Position numbers and translations under genes: made by a program. 64,000 bases of DNA from Plasticicumulans acidivorans. GTDB lineage: Bacteria; Pseudomonadota; Gammaproteobacteria; Competibacterales; Competibacteraceae. The stretch is taken from the NCBI RefSeq assembly GCF_003182095.1, contig NZ_QGTJ01000013.1:1-64000 (forward strand), given 5' to 3'. Below, one piece after another: positions 27,971 through 36,039 of the stretch (within the stretch, counting starts at the first letter, position 1; every line of letters starts with the position of its first letter). Under the pieces are notes generated by a model. The model did no database searches, was not told where the DNA came from, and was given only the letters and a program-made list of their open reading frames with translations.

Positions 27971-28858
27971 ATGCCTCAGGTTTCGCCTTACCTGCTGCTG
28001 ATCGCGACCACGCTGTTCTGGTCGGGCAATTTCGTGCTCGGCCGCGCGGTCAACGCCACCATCCCGCCGCTCGCGCTGTCGTTCTGGCGCTGGGTCTTCG
28101 CCCTGCTGCTGCTGCTGCCGTTCGCCTGGCGTGAACTGCACCGGCATCGTGCGCTGCTGCTGCAGAGCTGGCGCAGCCTGACGCTGCTCGCCGTGCTCGG
28201 CATCACCAACTTCAATACCTTCGTCTACATCGGCCTGCAGGACACCACCGCCACCAATGCGGTGCTGATGGTGTCGACGACGCCGGTACTGATCGTGCTG
28301 CTGTCAGTGCTGCTGCTGCGCCAGCACATCAGCGCCCGGCAGACCGGCGGTGTGCTGGTTTCGCTCGCCGGTGTCGCCGTGATCGTCGCGCGCGGCGACT
28401 GGTCGACGCTGGTGCACCTGCATTTCAACAGCGGTGACGCCTGGATCATGGCGGCGGTGACGAGCTGGGCGCTGTATTCGGTATGCCTGCGCTGGCGCCC
28501 GGCCGGCCTGCCGGCGCTGGCCTTCCTCGCCGCGACGATGGCCATCGGCCTGCTGGTGCTGACGCCGCTGTACCTGTGGGATCTGATGCAGGGTCACCAT
28601 TTCGCGCTCGATGCCGCGAGCATCGGCAGCATCGCCTACGTGGCGGTGTTTCCGTCGGTCGTCGCCTACATCTTCTGGAACCGGGCCATCGCCGAACTCG
28701 GCCCCAACCGCTGCGGCCCGTTCCTGCACCTGATGCCGGCCTTCGGCGCACTGCTGTCCTGGCTGCTGCTCGACGAGCGGCTGGCGAGTTATCACTGGGG
28801 CGGCATCGCGCTGATCGCCGCCGGCCTGTATCTGGCGACCGCCAGATCGCGCGCCTGA
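27971..28858 (+). CDS. EamA/DMT-family transporter
   Basis: The 295-residue inner-membrane protein has ten hydrophobic segments arranged as two EamA repeats (first repeat from YLLLIATTLFWSGNFVLGRA, second from SGDAWIMAAVTSWALYSVCL). The repeat ends carry the usual motifs TNAVLMVSTTPVLIVLLSVL and GPNRCGPFLHLMPAFGALLSWLLLDERL. Family members export amino acids or other small metabolites; the substrate cannot be deduced. It ends at a bidirectional terminator shared with the cytochrome gene. Confidence 0.9.
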   Translation: MPQVSPYLLLIATTLFWSGNFVLGRAVNATIPPLALSFWRWVFALLLLLPFAWRELHRHRALLLQSWRSLTLLAVLGITNFNTFVYIGLQDTTATNAVLMVSTTPVLIVLLSVLLLRQHISARQTGGVLVSLAGVAVIVARGDWSTLVHLHFNSGDAWIMAAVTSWALYSVCLRWRPAGLPALAFLAATMAIGLLVLTPLYLWDLMQGHHFALDAASIGSIAYVAVFPSVVAYIFWNRAIAELGPNRCGPFLHLMPAFGALLSWLLLDERLASYHWGGIALIAAGLYLATARSRA

Positions 28859-28885
28859 GGCGCCGGCAAGCATCCGGCAGAAAAG

Positions 28886-28910
28886 AAAAAGGCCGCCAAG
28901 CGGCCTTTTT
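28886..28910. terminator. Bidirectional rho-independent terminator
   Basis: AAAAAGGCCGC (28886-28896) pairs with GCGGCCTTTTT (28900-28910) around CAA. It lies between the convergent EamA and cytochrome c' genes. Confidence 0.93.
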
Positions 28911-28925
28911 CGGTGAGCCCGGCGC

Positions 28926-29375
28926 TCAGTCCTTGCGGAAAGCGTCGTGGCAGGCCTTGCAGCTCTTGCCCACTTCGCCGACCGCCGGCTTGAGGGCACC
29001 GGCATCGCCGGTCTTGGCTGCCGCCAGAAGCTTGTCAGCGGCCGCCTCGAAAGCCTGCTGATGCTCCTTGAACTTGTCGGCCTGCGACCACGCCTCGGGC
29101 TTGGTATCGCTGTCGACCTTGGCGCTGTCGGCGGTAAAGCCGGCCCACGGTTCCTTGCTCATCAGAGCCAGCAACTCGGCATGGTGCGCCGCCTTGGCGG
29201 CGTCGTACGGCACTTCGCCCTTGGCCATGCCGACCAGCGGTCCGAAGTTCCACTTGATCACCTGGAACGCGCCCTGACGATACTTGACGGCATCCTCAGG
29301 CTTGGCCGCGCTGGCCATCGTGGCCGTACCGGCAAGGAGCAGGCCAGCGATCCCGGCAGCGAGCAGCTTCTTCAT
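28926..29375 (-). CDS. Cytochrome c' (class II c-type cytochrome)
   Basis: The 149-residue protein has a signal peptide (MKKLLAAGIAGLLLAGTATM, cleavage after ASA) and a four-helix-bundle body. The single haem-binding motif CKACH lies near the C-terminus followed by DAFRKD, as in cytochromes c'. KYRQGAFQVIKWNFGPLVGMAKG near the start of the mature protein is also typical. It is periplasmic; the family binds NO and may protect against nitrosative stress. No electron-transfer partner gene is adjacent. Confidence 0.95.
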   Translation of the reverse strand: MKKLLAAGIAGLLLAGTATMASAAKPEDAVKYRQGAFQVIKWNFGPLVGMAKGEVPYDAAKAAHHAELLALMSKEPWAGFTADSAKVDSDTKPEAWSQADKFKEHQQAFEAAADKLLAAAKTGDAGALKPAVGEVGKSCKACHDAFRKD

Positions 29376-29443
29376 GGTCTACCTCTCTCTAGTTTTGTGA
29401 ATATCCCTGAATCGCCCGGTGTCAGCGGGCAGCCCGGACTGTA

Positions 29444-29791
29444 TCAGCCGGGCGTCGCCGCCGGATTGCGGATTCGCAGATGCAGGCCAAGCCATACAGC
29501 CGCAGGCTCGGCGCTGGTGTACTCCACCCGGTGACGACGGTGCCTTTCGATGTACACCCAGTCGCCAGGTTCCATCGTCAGCTGCGATCCGTCCGCGAAA
29601 GCCAGCCGCGCTTGCCCCTGCAGCAGCAGCACCCACTCGTCGCCGTCCTGGTCATACCACTGCCCCGGCGGCGTCACCTGACCGCGCGAGAGGATGCGTT
29701 CGAGCCGCACGCCGGGCTGCTCCAGCAGCGTCTCGAAGATCTCCTGCGGGAACACCGCAGGAATGCCCGTGAACAGATTGCCTTGCTGCAT
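29444..29791 (-). CDS. Small cupin-domain protein
   Basis: The 115-residue protein is a single cupin barrel: PPGQWYDQDGDEWVLLLQGQARLAF and the second motif MEPGDWVYIERHRRHRVEYT, with a possible metal site formed by Asp/Glu and the His residues of the second motif. Some family members are phosphomannose-isomerase-like, but here no substrate can be assigned. The ATG at 29791 has GGGAGA eight bases upstream. It lies 68 bases from the cytochrome c' gene on the same strand and diverges from corA. Confidence 0.83.
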   Translation of the reverse strand: MQQGNLFTGIPAVFPQEIFETLLEQPGVRLERILSRGQVTPPGQWYDQDGDEWVLLLQGQARLAFADGSQLTMEPGDWVYIERHRRHRVEYTSAEPAAVWLGLHLRIRNPAATPG

Positions 29792-29922
29792 GGTCCGATC
29801 TCCCGATAACGCGCAAACGGCCGCCGTCCGTAAGCGCATGTAAATGGATGCAGCGCCGGGGCTCGCCCGATACACTCGCCGCGCTGCAACAGTCTTCCGC
29901 CCCCCGCCCCGAGGAATTGCCC

Positions 29923-30885
29923 ATGCTGATTGCCTTCGTCATCCGCGACGGACGCCTGGAACAGACGCCGCTCAGCCTTGACGAGGGAGAAATCGGCAGC
30001 GAGCAGATGGGCCAGATCGTCTGGGTCGACCTGAGCGAACCGACCGAGGAAGAGCGCGCCTGGGTGGAGCGCCAGTTCGGCCTGGAGCTGCCCGAATACC
30101 GCGAGATGAACGACATCGAGCCTTCCGCGCGCCTCTACGAGGACGAGGACGGGCTGCACCTGCATTCGTACTTTCTCAGCGATCTGGAAGAACAGTCGCG
30201 CAACATCACCGTCGCCTTCGACATCCTCGGCGGCCGCCTCTTCACGCTGCACGAGGACGATCTCTCGACCTTTCGCCTGTTCCGCCTGCGCGCCCGCCGC
30301 CAGGTCGGGCTGGTCAAGGACGTCACCGACATCATCGTCGGCCTGTTCGAGGCCAAGGTCGAGCACCTCGCCGACACGCTGGAGCAGATCTACTCCGACC
30401 TCGAACACGTCAGCCATCAGGTGCTCACCGAGGCCGACCCGGACATGGAAGACGTGCTCTCCGAGCTCGCCGAGCAGGAAGACCTCAACGGCAAGGCCCG
30501 CCTGATCCTGCTCGACACCCGCCGCTCGCTGTCCTTCCTGCTGCGCTACGGCTTTGCCGGCAGCGCCCGCGGCGAAGACATCCGCGAGATCCTGCGCGAC
30601 GTCGAATCGCTGACCAGCCACACCGGCTTTCTGTTCGACAAGGTCAACTTCCTGATGGATGCGGCGATGGGCTTCATCAACATCGAGCAGAACAAGATCG
30701 TCAAGATCTTCTCGATCGCCGCCGTGGTGTTCATGCCGCCGACGCTGGTCGCCTCGATGTACGGCATGAACTTCCATCACATGCCGGAGCTGGACTGGAC
30801 CTACGGCTACCCGATCGCCATCGGCCTGATGATCCTCGCCGGCATCGCCCCCTACGTGTTCTTCAAGAAAAAGGGCTGGCTGTAA
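29923..30885 (+). CDS. corA: Magnesium/cobalt transporter CorA
   Basis: The 320-residue protein has a long acidic cytoplasmic N-terminal domain, then two C-terminal membrane helices. The signature YGMNF loop lies after the first helix (IFSIAAVVFMPPTLVASMYGMNF), and the protein ends in FFKKKGWL. CorA channels work as pentamers importing Mg2+ and Co2+. The ATG at 29923 (MLIAFVIRDGRL) follows GAGGAA; a 25-codon upstream extension would run over the divergent cupin leader. Confidence 0.95.
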   Translation: MLIAFVIRDGRLEQTPLSLDEGEIGSEQMGQIVWVDLSEPTEEERAWVERQFGLELPEYREMNDIEPSARLYEDEDGLHLHSYFLSDLEEQSRNITVAFDILGGRLFTLHEDDLSTFRLFRLRARRQVGLVKDVTDIIVGLFEAKVEHLADTLEQIYSDLEHVSHQVLTEADPDMEDVLSELAEQEDLNGKARLILLDTRRSLSFLLRYGFAGSARGEDIREILRDVESLTSHTGFLFDKVNFLMDAAMGFINIEQNKIVKIFSIAAVVFMPPTLVASMYGMNFHHMPELDWTYGYPIAIGLMILAGIAPYVFFKKKGWL

Positions 30886-30904
30886 GCACGCCACCGCGCC
30901 GCCA

Positions 30905-31378
30905 TCAGCGCGCGTCTTCCGTCCCCTCGTCCTCCAGCCGCCGCCGCAGCACCGCGACGACGCTGCGCATCGCCGCGATCTGCTCCACCTGCAGCCCCTC
31001 GGCGAGTCCGTTGACCCACGGGACCTGCAGGCTCATCGCCGCCGCGTAGACCTGCCGGCCCTTGTCGGTCAGCAGCACGTGCGCGGCGCGGCGGTGGTGC
31101 GGATTGGCCGTCAGCTCGACCAGCCCTTCCTTGATCAGATCGTTGACGATGCGCTGCACGTTCTGGCGGTTGGCGCCCATGTCGCGCGCCAGCCAGGCCA
31201 CCGGCTGCGGCCGCTCGGCGGCCACGATGGTACCGAGCACCTGCCAGCGCGCACTGGTCAGCCCCAGCCCGGCCACCAGCCGGTCACCGGCCGTCAGCAT
31301 GCGGCTATTGAGGCGGAACAGATCAAGGATCAGTTCAGTCAGGGCCGCCGCGGCCGGCGTGCGTTCGCTGTCGCTCAT
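30905..31378 (-). CDS. MarR-family transcriptional regulator
   Basis: The 157-residue regulator has the winged-helix layout of MarR: GLTSARWQVLGTIVAA, the recognition region RDMGANRQNVQRIVNDLIKEGLVEL and the wing ANPHHRRAAHVLLTDKGRQVY. Two adjacent ATG codons (31381 and 31378) can start it; 31378 sits at a better distance from AAGG. A perfect 19-bp inverted repeat at 31403-31446 lies between it and the divergent monooxygenase gene and is its probable operator, giving autoregulation plus control of the ABM gene and the membrane-protein gene. Confidence 0.9.
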   Translation of the reverse strand: MSDSERTPAAAALTELILDLFRLNSRMLTAGDRLVAGLGLTSARWQVLGTIVAAERPQPVAWLARDMGANRQNVQRIVNDLIKEGLVELTANPHHRRAAHVLLTDKGRQVYAAAMSLQVPWVNGLAEGLQVEQIAAMRSVVAVLRRRLEDEGTEDAR

Positions 31379-31402
31379 CATGCACCTTGTGTCGAATAAA
31401 AT

Positions 31403-31446
31403 TCATCAGACCAAATTGACACCATAATGTCAATTTGGTCTGATGA
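31403..31446. promoter_or_regulatory. Perfect 19-bp inverted repeat, probable MarR operator
   Basis: Arms 31403-31421 and 31428-31446 are exact reverse complements (TCATCAGACCAAATTGACA and its complement) with a six-base spacer. The site begins 24 bases before the marR start and ends 29 bases before the monooxygenase start, well placed to block both promoters. Confidence 0.8.
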
Positions 31447-31475
31447 TTAAACTCACCGCACGCAAGGAACTCGTC

Positions 31476-31844
31476 ATGGCCCTGCTCCAGCCGCTGGACC
31501 CCGTCTTCCCCATCGCCAAACAGATCGAACTCGATGCCAGCGCCGTGGTGCTGGTCAACCTGTTCACGCTCGACCCGACCGACGAGCCGGCCTTCCTGCA
31601 AGTCTGGCAGGACGATGCCGCCTTCATGAAGCAGCAGCCGGGCTTCATCTCGACGCAGCTGCACCGCGCGCTCGGCCCGCAGCCGAGCTACCTCAACTAC
31701 GCCGTCTGGGAATCGGTCGCCGCCTTCCGCACCGCCTTTGCCGATGCCGAATTCCAGGCCCGACTCGCCGCCTACCCGGCCTCGGCCAGGGCCACGCCGC
31801 ACCTGTTCCAGAAAATCGCCGTGCCCGGCATCTGTGTGGCCTAA
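31476..31844 (+). CDS. ABM-domain (antibiotic biosynthesis monooxygenase-like) protein
   Basis: The 122-residue protein has a dimeric ferredoxin-like ABM fold: AVVLVNLFTLDPTDEPAFLQVWQDDAAFMKQQPGFISTQLHRAL and NYAVWESVAAFRTAFADAEF. Family members are cofactor-free monooxygenases or haem-degrading enzymes; the exact reaction is unknown. The ATG at 31476 follows AAGGA at a good distance; another ATG at 31443 lies inside the operator palindrome and is less likely. It is co-directional with the membrane protein 18 bases downstream. Confidence 0.82.
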   Translation: MALLQPLDPVFPIAKQIELDASAVVLVNLFTLDPTDEPAFLQVWQDDAAFMKQQPGFISTQLHRALGPQPSYLNYAVWESVAAFRTAFADAEFQARLAAYPASARATPHLFQKIAVPGICVA

Positions 31845-31862
31845 ACCACGGAGCCGGCGCCG

Positions 31863-32327
31863 ATGAACACCTCGACCCTGCATGCCGTCAGCGCGACGCT
31901 CGCACTGCTGCTGATCGCCACCTTCTGGACATCGACCCTGGTCGCCGAGCTGCTGCTCGGGGCGGATGCGGTCGTCGCCGTCAAACACGCCATCGCCCGC
32001 TACGGCCTGATCGCGCTGCTGCTGACGATGGCCGCCACCGGCGCCAGCGGCTTCGCGCTGGGCCGGGGCCGCAGCGGCCGGCTGCTCGACGCCAAAAAGC
32101 GGCGCATGCCGCTGCTCGGCCTCAACGGCCTGCTGCTGATGATCCCCGCCGCGCTGTGGCTCGACCACAAGGCAGGGCTCGGCGAGTTCGATACGGCGTT
32201 CTACGTCGTCCAGGCCGTCGAACTGCTGGTCGGCCTGCTCCAGCTCACGCTGATCGGCCTGAACGTCCGCACCGGCCTGCAACTGAGCGGCCGGCGGCGG
32301 CCACGCATACCGGCGCAGGAGAGCTGA
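31863..32327 (+). CDS. Four-helix integral membrane protein, unknown function
   Basis: The 154-residue protein has four hydrophobic segments (LHAVSATLALLLIATFWTST, YGLIALLLTMAATGASGFAL, MPLLGLNGLLLMIPAALWL, VVQAVELLVGLLQLTLIGL) and a short basic C-terminus. The spacing resembles small DoxX/DUF-type membrane proteins, but I cannot name a family. It lies in the likely MarR-controlled operon after the ABM gene, so it may serve the same stress response. Confidence 0.75.
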   Translation: MNTSTLHAVSATLALLLIATFWTSTLVAELLLGADAVVAVKHAIARYGLIALLLTMAATGASGFALGRGRSGRLLDAKKRRMPLLGLNGLLLMIPAALWLDHKAGLGEFDTAFYVVQAVELLVGLLQLTLIGLNVRTGLQLSGRRRPRIPAQES

Positions 32328-32365
32328 AGCGCCAGATCACGAACCTACGCCGACCCGCTCACGAC

Positions 32366-35300
32366 TCAGGCACTGCCGCCGCTCGCCGCGTGAATCTGCT
32401 GGCGCAAGTCCGCCACGGCATCGAGCCCTTCACGATTTTGCAACGTGTGGAACCCCGCCTCCGCCGCCGCCAGCACCGTAAGCGCTTCGGCGTACTCACC
32501 AAAGCCGGCCAATACCTGCGCCAGTCGCCAGCCGGACATCCCGATGCCGTCCGGCCGCCGCAACTGCGAATACAGTTCAAAGGCTTCGGTGAGTTCAGCC
32601 CGAATCGTCTGTGCCCCGCCCGTCTCCCACTCGCCACGCTCCAGACGGATACGTGCCATCGACCAACGGATATGTGCCAGCAAGTCGGGATCACGCAGCC
32701 GCTGTGCGAGCGGCAAACGCTGCTCATGCAGTGCGAACGCCTCATCGAGCTCACCGCGCGCTTGCAGGATGTTCGCGATCTTGCCCTGCGTCACCGCCGC
32801 CTCGCGCACCGCGCCCAAGCGCTCGTAGACCGGTAGCTCCCATTGCTCACGAATGCGCAGCGCCTCATCGAGCTCACCGCGCGCTTGCAGGATGTCCGCG
32901 ATCTTGCCCTGCGTCACCGCCTTCTCGCGCACCGCGCCCAGGCGTTCAAAACTCGGCAGTACCTCTTCGCGCAGCAGGCGCAGCGCCTCATCGGGCTCCC
33001 CGCGCGCTTGCAGGATGTCCGCGATCTTGCCCTGTGTCGCTGCCTTCGCGCGCACGTCGCCCAGGCGCTCGTAGACCGGCAACTCCTCCTGCTCGCGGAT
33101 GCGCAGCGCCTCATCGAGATCCCCGCGCGTTTGCAGGATGTCCGCGATCCGACCCTGCGTCACCGCCTTCGAGTGCACGTCGCCCAGACGCTCATAGACC
33201 GGCAACTCCTCCTGCTCGCGGATGCGCAGCGCCTCATCGAGCTCACCGCGCGCTTGCAGGATGTCCGCAATCTGGCCCTGCGTCACCGCCTCCTCACGCA
33301 GGTCGCCCAGGCGCTCAAAACTCGGCAGTACCTCTTCGCGCAGCAGGCACAGCGCCTCATCGAGATCCCCGCACGCTTGCAGGATGTCCGCGATCTTGCC
33401 CTGCACCGCCGCCTTCGAGCGCACGTCACACAGGCGCTCAAAATTCGGTAGCGCCTCTTCGCGCAGCAAGCGCAGCGCCTCATCCAACGCCCCACGTGCT
33501 TGCAGGATGTCAGCGATCTGGCTCAGTGCCAAAACGAGCTCTCGGATGGCACCGCGCTTGGCATCCAGACCACACTTTTCCCGCGCGGCGGTCAGCGCCC
33601 GGCTCAGATCCCCGGAGCGGAACGCCATATTGCTCAAAGTCAACAACAGGTTGGAATGCTCCTCTTCGCTACCAACGCAGCCCAGCTGGGTTTCGCAGAA
33701 GGTCTGCCAAGCCGCGAACGGACCGTTGAGCTGCGCATAGGCGACGCCGGCGCGCTCGACTCGCACCGCATCGGCCGCAGGCACCCGCGCCAGCCAGTGC
33801 ACCAGCGCCGCCGACTCCTGCTGGATCGCCCGCCACTGCTTGCCCTGCAGTTCAGCATGCTCCGGCTGCTCCGGTAAGCGTGCACAGAACCACTCAGTCA
33901 TCCGCTGCACCACCGCCGCCTCCGTATCGGTCCGCAGCCACTGCGCCAGCAAAGGGTGCAGGCGCACGCGCGCAAACTGCTGCGGATCGCGCTCTAGCAG
34001 GCCGAGGGTGTAGGCCTCGACGCATAACTGCTCGAAGTCCTCCTCCGTCAGGCCGCTGATCGCCGCCCCCAGCTCGGCCAGCACGCCGCCGGCAGGGGCA
34101 TGGCCGAGGGCCTGCAAACCCGGCAGGTAGTCAGCCGCTCGCGCACCGAGCCGCTCGCGGAGCAGCTCCAGCGAAATCTGAAACGTGGCGTGCAGTGAAA
34201 CCTGCCGTGGATCGCGCCGCTCTCCGGGCACCCGCGACGCAAGCTGCAGGCGGCTCTGATCCAATTCGTGCAGAAAGCCATCGACCGAGCGCCCCAGGCG
34301 CAGGTGGCTGGCCGCCAGATGCAGCGCCAGCGGCAGGCAGCCGAGGGCCTGCGCCAGCCGCTCCAGATCGGCCGCCACCACCGACACCGTGCCGAGCTCC
34401 TGGCGCAACTGCTCGACCGCCACCGGCAGCGCCAGCACGCCGAGTTCGAGTGCGCGCCAGCCAGCGACCGCTTTCAGGCTGAGCAGCCGGCCGCTGACCA
34501 CCAGCGGACAGTCCGCCAACTCTGCCACCAGCTCGACGATGGCCTCGGCGAGCGGCTCGGCATCGACGTTGTCGATATGCAGCAGTGCCGGACCATCGAG
34601 CAGCCGGGTACGCAGCGTCACCTGCGGATCGGCGCCACCGGGCCGATCGAGCAACGCCAGCAGTTGATTGCGCAAGCTCGACAGCGTGGGGGTCACTGCG
34701 GGATCGAGCGTCAGGTGCAGGTAGCCACCGGGAAACGCCGCCTCATGCTGCTGGTGAAAACGGTCGATCAGATACGATTTGCCGATACCGGCCATGCCCT
34801 GCAACGCACATACCGCAACCGGCTGCACGGCGCCCAGCGCCGGCAACAGCGCCTCGGCCAGTTGGGTCAGTTCTTCCTCACGACCGACGAAGAGGTTTTC
34901 AACACGCGGGCGCAGCGGCTGCGGCGTCCCCCACCACGGCAGGTGACCGTCGCGCGTATCGCGGTACAGGCTGTTGTCGTTGCACCAGTGGCCGCGAGAC
35001 GACCAGCCGCGCAACTGCAGATCAGCGCGCTGCGGCCGGCCAGCCGCGTCGAGCCGCAGTTCGAGGACGACGCAGGCATTCGGGTAGGCATCGGCGCCGT
35101 GGCCCTCGTACAGGCAGCCGCTCGCCAGTTGCGCCAGCCGGCGATCGGGATCGGCCCACAGGCTCGGCTCGGTGTCGTGCAGATGGCCGCGCAGCAGCAC
35201 GTCGACATGCTCGGCGAGCAGGCGACGACAGTCGGCGCCATCGGCCAAATCTTCGAGCGGATGATGCAGCAGCGCGATGCGCAGGCCGGGCAATGCCTCA

Positions 35301-35947
35301 CCACGCTCATCGCAGAGATGGCGCATCACCTGATCCTCGGTCAGGCACAGGTTGCCAGCGTCATCATCGTCGCCGGCAAGCCAGGCGCTGTCGAGGCCGA
35401 TCAGCTGCAGCGGGTATCCCACGTCCAGCGTGCAGCGCCAGCCGAGATGCGGATGCGCCTGCCCAGCCTCCGGCAGCAGATGCGGCAGGCCGAAATCGCG
35501 CAAAAACGCCAGGTACGCCGAGCGCCGCGCCAGCACGGCATCACGCTGTGCATCGCTAAAACCGAACGGCGCCGAGCCACCCGTCAGCCAGCGCGACACC
35601 GTCTGCGCCGTCACCTGCGGCAGATGCGTGCGCAGCGTCTGCCATGCATCCGCTCCGATCGAGCGGTCGACATCGTGATTACCGGGCACCAGGAACAGTC
35701 GTTCACGTGACAGCTTCAGGCGGCTGAGCGTGGCGTCGAGGAATTCCCCAGCGGCGGCATATTCCTCAGCTTGGCCCCAGTCAGCGAGATCGCCGGTAAA
35801 GCAGACCAGATCGATCTGGCCGATCGCATCGAGATTATCCAGCCACGCCTTCCCCAGCACACGCCGCCGGCGCCAGTGCTCGGTTTCGCGCGGGCCGCGC
35901 ATGTGCAGGTCGGTGATATGCAACAGACGCAGGCGATGCAGGCTCAT
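32366..35947 (-). CDS. Metallophosphatase-STAND NTPase-TPR fusion protein (NLR-like)
   Basis: The 1193-residue protein has three modules. Residues 1-300 form a calcineurin-like phosphoesterase of the CpdA/Icc type with all metal motifs: DLH at 13-15, GDLAD at 52-56, GNHD at 89-92, HH at 228-229 and GHLH at 254-257. Residues 350-650 form a STAND/NB-ARC-like NTPase, entered by VGREEEL, with Walker A GMAGIGKS (384-391), Walker B LLHIDNVD (455-462) and the GCLPLAL motif (536-542). Residues 810-1096 are seven 41-residue TPR-like repeats, several nearly identical. This effector-NTPase-sensor order is that of bacterial NLR/Avs-type proteins, where ligand binding by the repeats triggers oligomerisation and activates the effector. 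GGGAG lies eight bases before the ATG at 35947. The gene appears to be transcribed alone. A role in defence or signalling is inference; the domain calls are firm. Confidence 0.85.
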   Translation of the reverse strand: MSLHRLRLLHITDLHMRGPRETEHWRRRRVLGKAWLDNLDAIGQIDLVCFTGDLADWGQAEEYAAAGEFLDATLSRLKLSRERLFLVPGNHDVDRSIGADAWQTLRTHLPQVTAQTVSRWLTGGSAPFGFSDAQRDAVLARRSAYLAFLRDFGLPHLLPEAGQAHPHLGWRCTLDVGYPLQLIGLDSAWLAGDDDDAGNLCLTEDQVMRHLCDERGEALPGLRIALLHHPLEDLADGADCRRLLAEHVDVLLRGHLHDTEPSLWADPDRRLAQLASGCLYEGHGADAYPNACVVLELRLDAAGRPQRADLQLRGWSSRGHWCNDNSLYRDTRDGHLPWWGTPQPLRPRVENLFVGREEELTQLAEALLPALGAVQPVAVCALQGMAGIGKSYLIDRFHQQHEAAFPGGYLHLTLDPAVTPTLSSLRNQLLALLDRPGGADPQVTLRTRLLDGPALLHIDNVDAEPLAEAIVELVAELADCPLVVSGRLLSLKAVAGWRALELGVLALPVAVEQLRQELGTVSVVAADLERLAQALGCLPLALHLAASHLRLGRSVDGFLHELDQSRLQLASRVPGERRDPRQVSLHATFQISLELLRERLGARAADYLPGLQALGHAPAGGVLAELGAAISGLTEEDFEQLCVEAYTLGLLERDPQQFARVRLHPLLAQWLRTDTEAAVVQRMTEWFCARLPEQPEHAELQGKQWRAIQQESAALVHWLARVPAADAVRVERAGVAYAQLNGPFAAWQTFCETQLGCVGSEEEHSNLLLTLSNMAFRSGDLSRALTAAREKCGLDAKRGAIRELVLALSQIADILQARGALDEALRLLREEALPNFERLCDVRSKAAVQGKIADILQACGDLDEALCLLREEVLPSFERLGDLREEAVTQGQIADILQARGELDEALRIREQEELPVYERLGDVHSKAVTQGRIADILQTRGDLDEALRIREQEELPVYERLGDVRAKAATQGKIADILQARGEPDEALRLLREEVLPSFERLGAVREKAVTQGKIADILQARGELDEALRIREQWELPVYERLGAVREAAVTQGKIANILQARGELDEAFALHEQRLPLAQRLRDPDLLAHIRWSMARIRLERGEWETGGAQTIRAELTEAFELYSQLRRPDGIGMSGWRLAQVLAGFGEYAEALTVLAAAEAGFHTLQNREGLDAVADLRQQIHAASGGSA
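32660..33520 (-). repeat. Tandem 123-bp repeats encoding TPR units
   Basis: Seven units of exactly 123 bases lie in phase; the DILQA anchor recurs at 33499, 33376, 33253, 33130, 33007, 32884 and 32761. Adjacent central units share stretches of about 65 bases with only two differences. The outer units are more diverged, suggesting recent duplication or gene conversion in the middle. Confidence 0.92.
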
Positions 35948-36039
35948 CGGTGCCACTCCCTTCACGACGATGAGCCCTTGTAGCGCGGGCACCGGCGGCC
36001 TGCCATGCCGCGCGCCACTCGATGCCGCCGTGCGTGGCT

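Noticed and set aside
31443..31475. Start of the ABM protein at the ATG inside the palindrome
   Set aside because: The ATG at 31476 has AAGGA at a good distance and gives the usual N-terminus.
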